This document shows, one piece after another, positions 24,558 through 37,138 of a stretch of DNA of 64,000 nucleotides (positions are counted from its first letter, which is position 1; each line of letters opens with the position of its first letter). The stretch is from Eudorina sp. 2006-703-Eu-15 (taxonomy: Eukaryota > Chlorophyta > Chlorophyceae > Chlamydomonadales > Volvocaceae), in assembly GCA_003117195.1 (NCBI GenBank), contig BDSI01000051.1:812170-876169 (forward strand), given 5' to 3'. A model generated the notes under the pieces. It was not told the origin of the DNA and searched no databases. It saw nothing but the letters and a program-made list of their open reading frames with translations. Both the position numbers and the translations under genes were made by a program.

Positions 24558-24607
24558 TGTAACATTCGGTGACGTCATATTACTAATAATACTGAATGTC
24601 AGTTACA
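24558..24607. terminator. Facing polyadenylation signals of convergent genes
   Basis: TGTAA at 24558-24562 on the plus strand lies about 570 bases after the ADHE copy 2 stop. TGTAA on the minus strand at 24607-24603 lies about 470 bases after the stop of the giant gene. The two transcripts would end within about 50 bases of each other or overlap slightly. The region 23986-25076 otherwise holds no supported gene. Confidence 0.45.
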
Positions 24608-25076
24608 GACCGACACGCACATGCAATTGCTGGAACTGAATGGTATGCAGCGATGGAACACTGACATTCGTCGAGGATACCCGCAAATGTCGACCTTCTT
24701 CGTAGCGTCTGAGTACAAATAGTACAGTAGAACGCATGCGAATGTATGAAAGAATGGTGGACAGATAGGCACTATTAAGCGCGCTGAAATACCACGAATT
24801 TGATACGAGAAATCTAAGTACGGCTGCGCACAACAGAAGAGCTGCGGCAGATTCGCAGTCAGCTTCCTCGCAAGCGTATATATGGCCTAAATTACCTAGC
24901 AACTGGACTGTACGGGCATAATCAAGATGAATTTGTCATGGTACCCGTAACATTCGAAAGGGAACACGGACAATGCGACTGGACATCGCGACTATTCATG
25001 CTGCCCTTCCCAAACACAAGTGTACCGCAGTCATCAGAGCGTTGGAACGCACCGGGTGCCAATCGCAGCATCCGTG

Positions 25077-28000
25077 CTAGCTAGGAAGCCCCGAATGGAC
25101 CAGTCGCCCTCGTGCCGTCAACAGCAGGCCACGGACCCTGCAGGACAGCTTGACCAGCAGCCCAGTCCCTGTGCTGCCCGTACGAATTGGCTTTCGAGTC
25201 GCTGCTGCCTGCACTGACGAGGTGGATGTCCCCCGACCCATGGGTCTGTCCAAACACAACATGGACGACTCCCGGCCTGACTCGCCGAGCTCGACGGAAC
25301 GCAAGTGCCTGAACAGGCCCCCCGTCCTCAGCCGCAGTCGTGTCAGGGCGACAGCAACTCGTTTTCGCCAGATCGCACTGCGTCTCGGCAACGGAAGCGA
25401 AGGCGCTGCCCCCTCCTCCTCGCCGTGAACAATTGGGTGATCCTCAGCGGCTCCCACGGTCGCGCTGGCGACGTCAGCACTTGATAGCTCGGAACCATCT
25501 TCGGAACAGCGACTCAGCGACGACTCGAACCGATGCGGCTTGGGTAACTCCGAGCGCGGGGCCGCCAATTCAGCGCTACACCAGGGAAATACTCCGGCTG
25601 GGGGCTCCGTGGAGGTACGGCTGTGTTGGACGCCCAGCCGAGGCGGCAGCTCACCCAGCACACCCTCGGAGCTGCTGCTGTGGTCGGCTTCCTCCTCCAT
25701 GCCCGTCGCCTCCCGGCCGTGCGCCTCGAGCTCAGCGCTGTCGGCAGCTGCATCTGACACAGCCGCCCGCAGAACGGGTGCGGAAGCCGAGGGCGGGAGC
25801 GCGGTTTTCAACACGGCGACGCTTGCCAATTCACCTGACTGTGGAACTTTCTGGAGGTGTTGTTGACAGTTTGCCGTTGACGGGAGCGGCTTGACGCGCC
25901 CACCGCCACCTCGCCCGTACGACAGGATGCTAGTGTTCAACCGCGACGGCGTCGTCATCGGCGGGAGCGGCAGTGAGGGCGCCGCAGCAGCTGCGGGGGG
26001 CAGTGGCCGCACCTCTGTGGCTCCGGCGGGGTTTGAGGATCTGCTGGATTTCCCCGGGGAGGCAATCGGCTGGCTGTCGGGGCCAGGGCCGGGATCCTCG
26101 TCCAACGAATCAAGGGCACCGCTTCGCTGGTCCTGCGGCGAGCAAGGCTGTTGTGATGACTCGCCGGCGGCCTGCGGTGGCGTTGCCAGCGAGAAGCTGT
26201 CCCGACATCCGCTGCTAGACCCCGTCGGCAGCCGGCGGAAGTCCGAAAGCGACCAGCGCGATAGCTCGCCGGAGTGGGCGCCTTGCTGGGGCCGGGCGGT
26301 GGAACCTGCAGTTGCCGAGGGCGTAGGGCGGTCACCAGGGCGGAGTCAGTACGACGTTGCGCCAATGGTGTCTACACGACAACAAGGGCCGAGCGGCACT
26401 TACCCGCCCTTCCCCTAGCCCTCCATTCCCTCTTTCCATACACACAGGCACATACTGGTTTGGGTCGGGGGAGGATTTCTTCGCTAAACACAAAGGGAGC
26501 AATATGACCTCCACATGCGGCAATGACATGCCGCGGTCGCCTCAGCAGAACAACCGTACGGAATCACACAAACCCGCGTGGGGACGAGTGACGCTCAGAT
26601 CCCGCGGACCCATCTGCGGGGCCGGAAAGGCGGCCCTCCGGATTCTCACCCGCAAAGAGCTTGTTACTGCGGTGCTTCAATGCTAACAACAGCTTCGGCA
26701 GCGTGGCTGTTTGTGACGAGGAGGTGGGGTCTCGGGGGGGCGCTGCTGGCCCCTTACTCTGGGCTGGTGGCAGTGGAGGCTGTGGTGCCGGTTGCGATGC
26801 CGGTTGCGAAGAGACTTGCGAGGATGTGGATGCAGGTGGAAGTGTGGGCGGAGGTGGCGTCGCGCGGCTGCGTGGTGCGTCCAGGCTGCCCCGTAGGCTG
26901 GCTCGCTGTTGTCGATGCAGCCGGCTGCCGCGGCCGAAGTTGCCGTGGATGGCCTGCCACCGAAGCGCCTGTGTGGGACAAGCAGAGGACGTGGTGGCAG
27001 ATGTGCGGGGTTACGAGAAGGGAGGAATGTAGAGGGCCAGGGGGGATTCGGCGGCCAAGTAGAGCGAATAGGCAGTTAGGCACGGACCAGGCACTGGGAG
27101 GTAGAGCCCGAAGCTTTTGCCCAACGCCTTAAGCCTGTCCCGCCAATGTTCGTCAGCATATTCGCCAACCCATTTTTACGGACCGGGTATTTCGTTTGGC
27201 TTATCAAGCTTGGAAACCCAAATCGGGCCTGTGATTCACATGTCAGGAGGATGCTTCTTGATGCCCGGCTTTATCCACAACGCGACTTTCAGCCCCTTTC
27301 TTCTGTTGCCCCTCCTCCGCCGCCGCCACCGCACCTGCAGCGCCGCCTCCCAAGTGAGAGGACCCTCTTCGGGCCCGTCTGTGGCGGTCCTCTGGAGCCG
27401 CACCTCGTCCGCCACCTGACCCGCCCCAGCCTCCGGCGCACCCGCCCCCAGGCTGCTGGCACCGCTGCAGCTGCCCGCGGACGCGGAGGGCGCCCGCCCT
27501 GCAGTGCCGCTGCCCAGGCTCCCGGAACCGGGGCTGCGGCGAGAGTGCTGCAGTGCTTTGAAAGACACCGAGGGGCGCTTCTGGTCGGATTCGGATGTCG
27601 ACGAAAGCTTCGAACCCGACTTGAACAGTTGGGAGGGCCGTCGGAGGCCGCCGCCGCGCTGGGACCCTCCATCCGCACAGCTGACAGTGACGGCGGCGGC
27701 GGTGGCACTCGTCCGGCCTCCGCCGCCGGCCCCGCCTTCGCCAGTGCATCGGGAAGGGGCCGCAGCCTCGGATGGCACCATAGTGACCACCGCCGCGACA
27801 GCTGCCACCGGCACGACCACACCCAACGCGCTACGAGCCCGCACGCTCACATCCAGTGTCGCGTAGCCCTGCTTGGGCCCAGTGGTTTGGGGCAGGCTTG
27901 TCTTCTTGCCGTACCTCTTGGCGAAAACCTTCAGGCCGTTCGGCAACGAGGTGAATCGCGCCCTGCGTTGGATCGCCGCAGCGGACTCAGCGCCACTGGC

Positions 28001-31000
28001 CGGCTCCGCAGCGGCGCCGCCGGAGGTGGCGTGCGGTGCGTTGGGGGAGGCGAGCTTTGGGTTCTCCGAAGGCGGCGCATACGTGTTGTCGAGCCGGCCC
28101 TGCCGGGGCACGGGGCCTCCAGTCCTGTCCCGGCCTGATCCACTGCCCTTGACGCTCCCTTCCTTTCCGGCACCCGCCCCCAGCCCGGACGGATGCCGCA
28201 GGACGCCGCTGCTGCTCCTGCCACTCCCACCCTGCACTCTGGGGCCAGGAGCGCCGGCGGCGGCAGCGGTGGCGGCGGTGGAGGCACCGGCGCGGCCAAC
28301 GCGAGGCAACGGCGGGGCCGCCTCCCCGGCAACGCTCGGGGCCACCCCGGCGCAGGACATCGTCTTGGCGGATCGCTGCGGGCCCCGCGGCGACGCCAGC
28401 CGCGCCAGCAGCATCGCATCATGTTTGTCGTACATTTCAGTCAGCTTCCAGTTGGGGCTGGCGGCGGTGAGGGCCGCGTAGCGGTCCAGGGCGGCGCTCC
28501 CACAGTTCCAGGGCGAGCTGGCGGAAGCCGCTGCAGCACCTTTGGTGGGTGTGGGGGTGCTGGCGGGCGTGGGCATGCTGGAGCGGGTGCCCCTACAGCT
28601 GCCCTCAGCCGGCCCCTCACACGTCTCCGCCGCCTCCGCCTCCGCTGCCGTTGCTGCTGCTGCCGGTCCCGCGCCTTCATCGTCGCTGCCCTCGTCGTCG
28701 TCGTCGTCCCTCGTCTTGATGGCCTCTGTCGCTGTGCGTAGAACCGGGAGATCCGGTGCACGGCCCGGCCCCTCTCCCCGCGGCTCCTCCTCGTCCTCCG
28801 GCCCCTCCTCCTCCAGGCTCTCGCCGTTGCCGTCCGCAAGAAGCCGGCGGCGCCAGGACGGGTCGCTGCCGCCCTGGCGGCTGTACCCGCAACAGCTGCT
28901 GCTGCTGCGGCTGTTGGCGTGGATGAAGGCTCCGGCGCTGAAGGTGCCCGCCAGCAGCCGCTGATCCCCGAACCCGCCGCTGCTGCCGCCAGCGACTGCA
29001 GCGGCCGCTGCCGCCGCGCCCCTCTGTTCCCCGCTCCCCAGCCTGCTGAACCCGAGCCGCCCCGCTTGGGACGGAACCGCCGCAGAGGCAGGGAAGGGAG
29101 CGCTGCGGGGCGGTTCCGGCGGGCTGCCGCCTCCGGTGCCGGCGATGCCGAGGCCCCGGTGCGTGTCCAGGGAGGCTCGATGGCTCCTGGCTGACCCACG
29201 GGTCCGTCCCTCCGTGGCTGCCGGTGACTGCATGACGAAGCGACCCTGGGCGCCCCGGGCGGTCGTTGCATTCAGAGGAGGCTGCAGGTAGCTGTAGGCG
29301 CCCAGATCGGCAGAAGCCTGCTTGGCTAGGGAAACGGTGACAGCCATGGCGGCTTGGCTGTACTCTGGTGTTCCTGACGGCTGCTGTTCGTCTACGGCGG
29401 CTACAGGCGCATCGCTGGCGCCGGCATTTGCAGGCTCAAGGGAGGTGCGGCCAGTGGCGGCGGGTGCGGGGTTGGGAGCGACTGGGGTCGGGGGGACCCC
29501 AGGGCGGGGGGCGCACGGGGCGGAGGAGGTGGAGGGGCTGTCGCCGAGCAGGGTGGGAGTCCCCACCTGTCCCACCTCGGGCCCGGGCTGTAGCGGCTGC
29601 TGCTGCCGTTCTTGCTGCTGTTGCTCGGCGTGTGCCGGGGTATCCTGGTTTGCCAGGAGTTGCGGGTGGTGGTGGGGCGGAGCGGTCCGCCCTTGCGCTG
29701 GCGGGATGGCATCGTCCCCTGCCTGGAGCGCCGTGGCCGAGTCCCACACGCTGTCGGTTGCGCCGGGACAAGACCCAGTGCCCCCCAGGGCGGCGCCGCA
29801 GCGGGTGGCGCCATCGGCCGCCCTCGGAGCCACCGGAGCCGCCGCCTGGAGTTCCCCCAAGTCGCAGCCGCCGCCATCAGACCCCAGAGCAGGAGGTGTC
29901 GGCGGATCGGCCGCTGCCAAGCGGAGCCGCCCCTTCTCGGGCGCACAGACGGGTGAGTCCTCCCGCCGGCCTGCATCAGAGGGTCCGCCGGCCTCCGCCT
30001 CATGGGCCCCATCCGCGCACTTACCCCGGCCTGCAACCCCCACGGTGTGACCGCTCCTTGCAACCATGTCCCCCGATCCTTGGAGGCGGCTGGCACAGCG
30101 CCGCTCCGAGCTGGCCTGTCCCGGCGCACTCTTGTCCGACGCCGTCGCCCTCACCGAGGCTGCTGTTGTCGCTGCCGCTGCTGCTGCTGCTGATAATGAT
30201 GATGATGCTGGTTCGCTGCCGCCAGCCATGGCCACCTCGCCCGCCGTTCGCCAGACATCTGGGGCCGAGATGCCCACATCGTGGCAAGGCACCTGACCGG
30301 CAGCGCCCGTTCCAGGTGGTGATACCGCAGCGCCCGATTCGGGCTCCGCCTCTGCCAACTCAACCTCTGCCACAGACCTGTCGGAGCTGGTGCGGACCGT
30401 TCTTATCGTTGCCGCAGCCCTCCATGGCGCTGACGGCTTCGAGGGCGGGAAAGACCCCGACTTTTCAACGGTTAAGAGCCCGGTCCAGGCGTTGCGCCGC
30501 ATCCCGCCAGCGTCCCCGCTGCCGCCGTCGCTCTCACTTGCCGCCGTTCTGGTGTACGGCGCGGGGGGCCTCTCAGGCCCGCCGCGCTCACTGGGCACCG
30601 AGCATCGGCCGTCCTGGGACAGGTCCGGAGTCCCACCAGCTGCCGCCGCGACTGCTTGCCCGTCTGGCGGCGGCGACGGTTGCAGCAGCTGCAGCTGCAG
30701 CTGCGCGTACACATGCGCCAGTAGCTGCGCCCGGACCTCCATAGGGGCGTCGGGATGCCGCTGTCGGAAGCGGATCGCCTGCACCACGGCCTGCTCCGCA
30801 GTCGCGACGCTCTCCGGCCCAACGGGTCCCTCAGCCACTTGCATCAGCAGCCGCACTAACTGCTCCGCCTCCTCGGGGGCCAGAGAGGGACACCGCGCCA
30901 GGCGGTCCGCGGCCGCCGCGGGTGGCCCCCAGTAGGCGCCGAAGCGGGCGGAGCGGGCGGAGCCGCGCTGGTCATCGAGCCACCAGCCGCCGCTCTCCAA

Positions 31001-34000
31001 CAGCACCGGCGTAAGGGCCGGGCCACCGGCGCCGGCCCCGTCGCCAGGCAATTCGCCACGCTCCGACGGCGGAGCTTTGGGCCCGTTCCCCTCCCCCTCG
31101 CCGTTCCCCTCCGTCCAAGCCTCGAGCTCCGCAGAGCCTTCCGTCGTCTCTTCGGTGATCTCGCCCAGGAAGCCCGCTGGCACGTACCGGTCGGGCCGTG
31201 CTGCTGCTGCCGTTGCGGTAGCTGCTACTAATGCGGGTGCGAGTGCGAGTGCGGCTGAGTGCTCCAGCCGGTCGGGAGTGGCGGCTCCGGCAGTCGAGGG
31301 GTTGACCAGCGGCGGTGGTGAGTGATTCTCCCTCTCCCCATCTCCTGGAGTGGAGCTGTACGGGATACGAATTCCGGCGGTTCCGGGGCTGGTGCGGGTG
31401 CCGAGGATGGGGCTGGGGCTGGGGCTGGGACTGCAGTGGCGTGCGCTGCGGGCGGCACCCGTGGCGCAGGTTGGGGACGAGGATGGCCGGCCCTGCTCGC
31501 CCCACAGCTTGAGGGCCGTTTGGGCCTGGGGCGACCACTCGGGCTGCTGCTCGGCTGATCGCTGCCTAGCCGGTGGGTCTCGGAGGGGACTCGGAGAGGC
31601 GGGTCGCGGGCTGGGGACCTCCAATGGCTGCGGACCCTGAGGCTGGGGCGGCTGCCGTCGCCGCGTCTGGGCTCGCCAGGACGGTGGCGACGGCTGCTGC
31701 GGCGAAGCCTGCCGCCATGACATCAGTCGATGCAGTGGGCTCGGCGCCGGCGATGGCTCCGACCCATAGGACAGTGGAGGGGATATCAGGGGCGGCGGTG
31801 GCGTCAGGGGTGGTTTGGCCCGCTGTGACTCGGGTCCATTCGGTGAGGGGGACGTGGGCTGGTCAGCAAAGGTCATCCCCATCAAGGCCGCATTGAAGCC
31901 TCCATGCATGCGGGGGCAGGTCATGGCGCGGGAAAGCCCGGCAGGCGCGGGGATGCCGTGGGCTGTGCTATCGGCGCTGGAGGCGCCGCTGGTCAGCGCG
32001 CCCTGGGGCCGAGGGTAGGGCAGGGCAGCCCGGCCCTGCTGCCAGGCGTCGTTTCCTGCAGCCGCCGCTTGCTGGCGAGCTCGCTGCCGTCCGGCGGGGG
32101 AGAGACGCGTGATGTAGCCGGCGATGCCGTGCGACACCTGCTGCTGCTGTTGGCGCCCAGGATAATCCACCACCTGGGGGTCGGGGTGTTGGAAGTCAAA
32201 AGCATGGGATCGGACACGGAGTCGCCGAGCGAGAGAGTTGCAACCGCACCCACAAACGCGATGGGCCGCACACCCGGGACCGGGACCTAATCCACCACGG
32301 AGCAGAGGAGAGGCTGATAGTCCGGGTCGGTGGCCAGGTCAGTGGCCGCGTGATGTGCCATGGCGCCATTTCGCGTGCTGGAGGCCTTACGGTATCCCCG
32401 GCCTCGCTGTTACGGTAAGAGGCCGCAGTGTGGGGTACGCGTCGTGCAGGAGCACTGGCGCCCCTTCCCCCGGAGATGAGCGCTGCCTGCGGCGCTTCAC
32501 TGCGCTTGTCACGTCCGCCGTGGCTGGTTCGGGCGGGTTCAGGTGACCGGACTGTAAGGAGCATTCATCGCGTGGACCTTGTTTTGTTTGCGTCCGTCCA
32601 CACTGGCATTCCATTCGCGCTGACGCGCCCATTGTGAGCACCCACCGCGTTCGTCAATGTGCGATTGTGCGTGATCGTGAGTCACGCGTACTATTGGGAT
32701 CCATGGCGCGGCGAAAGCCCCACGGAAGCGCGCGCGCAAACATCCGGGAGAGGCACAGGCGCCAAGCTGCCAACAGTACACAACTGCCGGACATCACCCG
32801 CGAGCGACCGCACCGAGACGTACCTGGTGGGGTTCCGCGCCGGTGTCTGCCGCACACACACGCTGAATGTCATCCAGGAGTAGCGCCAAGTTACTTGGCT
32901 GCCGGCCCCATGGCTCCAGGGTGGGCCCCGGGGCGGTATCCGGCCCATGATTTCTGGCCGGCCCCTGTTGGCTTGGGAGCTGTGCTTGCAGGGCCCTCGA
33001 CAGCTTCGTTGGCATGGAGCCCATGTGCTGCAGCCGCGACAGCGATGCGGCCGCAACAGGTTTGTTGCCCCTGGCCGCATCCGTCGCCGCCTGCTGCTGC
33101 CGCCTTCCTAGCAGGCTGTGGATCCAGGAGCCGCCCTGCGGCCTCGGTCTTGTTTGTTGCGGTTGTGGAAGGGGGTGGCGTAACGCACACGGGTGGGTCA
33201 TCAGAACAGCGCGCGCGGCAGGATGCTGTACTCTCCCCCCTGTCAGGCAAGGGATGCGTGTGTGTGTGTGTTACATGGTTGGGGGTGTGTAAGCCCATAC
33301 CTGCACATACCCATACGAGCCGGAGGCCCAAGGGCAAACAAAACGCCCAAAAGCACTGGTTTGCAATACCGCATTAACAGGAGTCGACGTGACTAGCGCC
33401 CAAAGGGATGCAAGGGATGCGAAATGCAGGACCCAAACGCTCGCGGCAACACTCTTTCTTGAAGCCATATGGAGCACCTGTCGTGCAGACGCACAGCCTC
33501 CAAAACGGTCGGTATGCTGTCAACAGGTGGGGGCGTCCTGTTGACGTCTCATCGGCCTTGCACCCAGAAAACGGCAGCTATGCTGCATCTGGCCCACTCC
33601 TGTCCACCCGACCCTAGACGCCCACGCAGGATCTGGCGGTGTGCCTCCGGACGGGTGCCACACAAAAGACGTTTCTACGTCCCAGCAGACCCTTTGCAGC
33701 GAGCCATGCGGCACCGGCTGACGGGGCCCCGGTCCGCGCGTCGCTATGGTCACAGCCGTACACAGTCGTACCTCCCGGTCTGCGGTGAGCCCGCAGCGGC
33801 AGCCGCCGAGCCTCCCACAGGCGCTCCAATCACCGCCGTCGCCGCCGTGCTGGGGCTGGGAAACAGCCCATCCGCATCACTCCTGCTCCTCGTGAATGTG
33901 CGGAGCAGAGTCGCCCGTCGCCCAAAACTGGGGCCGGCCGTCACAGCCGGCGCATTACTCGACAGCGACCCCGCGGCGGCTGCAGCCTGCGCCACAACGG

Positions 34001-37000
34001 GACCCAAGCGTCCTGCCAGCAGGAGCCCTAGCCAACTGCCCTGGGCTGCCAGCAGTTGCTCCCACGCACTGTCCAGGTCGTTGCCAGAGCCGTTAGTTCC
34101 GTTGGCCCCGAAACCTCCCACCGCAGTCGAGGCGCAAGCGGCGACCGCATCGGGGCTGCTGCTTAGCATTTGGGTGCGGGCAGCCAGCTCGCGGACGGCG
34201 TCGACACCGGCGGCGGCCCCGCAGCTGCTCCTGCCGTCCAGAAGGGCGGCGGCGGGGCTGCCGGGGACCCGGCCGCCGGGCGCGCTGTCCAGGTTGAGCC
34301 CCAGGACCCGTCCGCGACCCCACCGATTGCCCACCTGTTCCGCAGCCACTGGGGCTCCGGCAAACGCGATGCAACGGAGCAGCGGCGGCAGCAGGCCCCG
34401 CACCAGCAGCGGCTGCAGTTCCTGCGGCTCGCAGATGGCGCCTGTGCCGCCGTCTGTGCAGTCGTTGCCGCCGCCCATTGCCGATATGTGGAACGTCCGC
34501 GGCCGCTGCAGCTGCAAGCGCTGCTGCGCCTGCTGCTGCGGCTGTTGCTGCTGCTGTTGCTGCTGCTTCAACAGCATGTGCTCGTGCGGAGGCGTCATCT
34601 CCGCGGGTGGGCACCTGGGCGGCGGCAGCGGCTGAGTCACGGCTGCCAGTCTCTGGATGATGGAATGGTCCAGGAAGGGGAAGGCTGGGCACCTGACCAT
34701 CGGGTTACCACCGGGCCGAGGGCTGGGTGAGGACAGCAGCGGGTGCTCGGGCGCTTGGCCCTGTCCGTCCTCGTCCTGGATTCGGGGCTGGCGCGCGGAC
34801 CCGTCCACCGACCAGCCCAAGGCGGTCCGCATGTGCTGCAGTCGCGGGGCAGCGGGGCGCCGGGCTGGCAGCGGTTCCTCCTGCTGCAGAGGCCGTGGGC
34901 AAGGTGGCGCCAGCGGGGAGGAAGGGGAAACGGAGGAAGGGGTCAGAGCTCAGAGGGCAGGGCAGAAGGACGGGGGCAATCGCGCAGCGCTGCGGAGGTT
35001 TCCTGACCTGTGGCAGACACATTGCCACGGGGCAAGCGGAGCTGTCCGACAGGGTAGCGTTCCCTTGGAAAACAGTACCTGCAGACCTGAAGGCATCGGA
35101 ACGGTATTGTCCGGGGAACTGGATTGGTACTTGGGCAGCCTTGGAGCACGCTGCGCGCCCGTGCTGCCGCGGCGCACACCCATGCCTTCCACTCATGTCC
35201 GCCCGGCGACACACACAGCTGCTCGTGGGCCCCCGCGCTAAGCCCCTCGAACACAGCCGCTCCCACCCGCACCCTCAGCCTTACAATCGAACCCGAGTCG
35301 CTGTCCGGCGCCATCAGCTGCGGTCCGAACAGCGAAGCCCCAGCGAAGGGCGTCTTGCCGAACAGCGAGGGCGACGTGTCGGGACGCGGCCGCCGCCGCG
35401 ACATTATGGCGTCAAGTCCCCGAGGCGTTTGTAGTTGCCTGCTGGTGTCATGTGCGGGAGGAGGGCGTGGTGGCGGACGTCGCAATCGCCCACGTCAAGA
35501 GGAAGTGAAGGACAGCGCCACCCACACCCGAAGCCCAATTTCAGCGGGAGCCCGTGCTGGCAGAGCAGAGCACGACTGCCTTCCTGGGGCAACGGCATGA
35601 TGGGCTGCACGAGGCAACTGGCAGAACCAGTTAGAATCGCAAGCTAGAAGGGGTTGGCTGCCGCCTCCAACCCCCACCTCGCCGGCCCGCCTGTCCAAGC
35701 GCGTGCACCGATCCCGGCCACCCATCGCGCATCAGCCAGCGTCTGTGTCGCTGTGCGCATCGCGCCGCGGGGCCGCCAAGGCCCTGCCCCGGGACAAGCG
35801 GGAACAGCCCGCCTTCGCCGGCGTCCGCCTCTCCCGCTTCGTCGGCCGCGACTCCAACGTCAACGAGGCCTGCAAACGCAACATCTTCACGGGCCAGTTC
35901 CACCGCCTTCGCCGTGTCTTTCTTGCACTGCTATTTCCGTGTACCGTTTCCCGGACCCACCCTCTTTCGCGGGGTTTGCGTGATCTTTTCTTCTTTTCCT
36001 TTAATTTAACCTTTGCATTTGCCTGCCACTTGTCTGCCCTTTGTTGCCACTCACATCTTCCGTTCGCCTTGCCGTCCGTCCGCCTTTCGTCCCATTTGCG
36101 CAGGTGAGTCCTACGTTCTCGATAATTTGTGCTGTCTGGGGTGTGGCCCGTCTTAGTGCTGTCGCGCGTTGGTTGGTCCGGGATGGGTCCGGCGGCGACG
36201 CGGTCGCCCGCGGTAACGGTGAGCGCATAATTCAGGTATGTATGGTACGTAACTTGGGTCGCGTAGTGACTCCTGTGCCACGCATCGGTTCCCCAATCCT
36301 TGCCCCGGGACGCGCCGTACCTGGTGGTTGCGGCGGCCCCGCCCACTCTCGTCAGCCCGTCCGCCGCCGCTTCGGCAACGGTAAGCCCCAAACCAGGAGT
36401 CCCGGGGGAGCTACCCGGGGGAGTGCAGAGCGCGCCAGCGCCCAAAGAGCAAGACCTCCTCAGTTGGGTGTTGGTGTTGGATGCGACCGCAGGCTGCTGG
36501 CCGGCCGTTGTGATACAGCGGCCGGCGGCGACCCGTTGACCGCCGGCGCTCGATCGATCTTCACCGACACCTGCACCCATGCCGAGGCTGAGCCCGAGGC
36601 CCAGGCCGACGCCGCCTCCCAGCCGGCCGTCGTCTGTCAAGTGTCGGTCCGGTCGGGAGCTCAGCCGGGAAGCCCCGAAGGGGTCAGCCCGGGGCGTCAG
36701 CAAGCGTGGGCCCGCTGCCGGCACCTCCTGTCGGCGGCAGAGCAGCAACAAGGTTGGTGAATGGTGGTTGGTCGATGGCGGATCCATGCACCACAAGCCG
36801 GACCGCAGCGGTCGCTCCTGGCGTTCCAGCGAACGGTATCCCAAACACAACGCACGCATCTTTGAGGCATGGCGCTAGCGTCCAGCTGCAAAGACAATCC
36901 TGCCGGTCTTCGCAGTAGGTCTGAGAGCCCTTCCCCAACGCGTGCTTACCTGCAGAGTGAAAGGCTCCAGTCCGGTGTGAAACAGCACCAGCAGGTCGGC

Positions 37001-37138
37001 GTGCAGGGTGCGCAGTCCGAAGCACTCTCCATCCAGGGCGCGGAGGCCCAACCCGGAGCGCAGGCCGGCGGCGATGGCGTGCAGATCGGGTGAGGCCAGG
37101 ACGTACTGGACCTGGGTGTATGGAGGGTGACGGCTCAT
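25077..37138 (-). CDS. Giant low-complexity protein, unknown function
   Basis: Eight exons join in phase on the minus strand: 37138-36950, 36727-36321, 35438-35087, 34883-33772, 33148-32824, 32173-27335, 26968-26650 and 26305-25077. They give about 2,923 residues from an ATG at 37138 (MSRHPPYTQVQYVLASPDLH). Every junction is GT-AG with matching phase (0, 2, 0, 2, 0, 0, 1), which supports one gene. Most of the protein is Ala/Gly/Ser/Pro/Gln-rich. Better-ordered patches are residues 1-63; about 240-316 (VRLRVRVGAAVFEGLSAGA); a helical patch near 1,195-1,290 (LAPEEAEQLVRLLMQVAEG); and near 2,197-2,257 (FTSLPNGLKVFAKRYGKKTS followed by a hydrophobic VVVPVAAVAAVV run). I recognise no domain. A poly-Gln run lies near residue 410. 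The 4.8-kb sixth exon is exceptional among its neighbours. The model could be two genes if a junction is wrong. Confidence 0.7.
35703..36010 (+). other. Coding-like antisense frame in giant-gene intron 2
   Basis: A plus-strand frame within the second intron of the minus-strand giant gene has about 50 codons with almost uniform C or G third positions, reading SLCASRRGAAKALPRDKREQ and then a VRLSRFVGRDSNVNEACKRN segment. That codon pattern is typical of expressed volvocine exons, but no start, splice partner or family was identified. It may be an exon of a nested gene, a captured gene fragment or chance. Confidence 0.3.

Noticed and set aside
24603..24902. 99-codon minus-strand frame downstream of the giant gene
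   Set aside because: It lies in AT-rich sequence between convergent polyadenylation signals and has no coding signature.
27146..30744. Several plus-strand frames of 200-460 codons opposite the giant gene's large exon
   Set aside because: High GC keeps the antisense frames open. The minus frame is longer, has matching splice phases at both ends, and has the better codon pattern.
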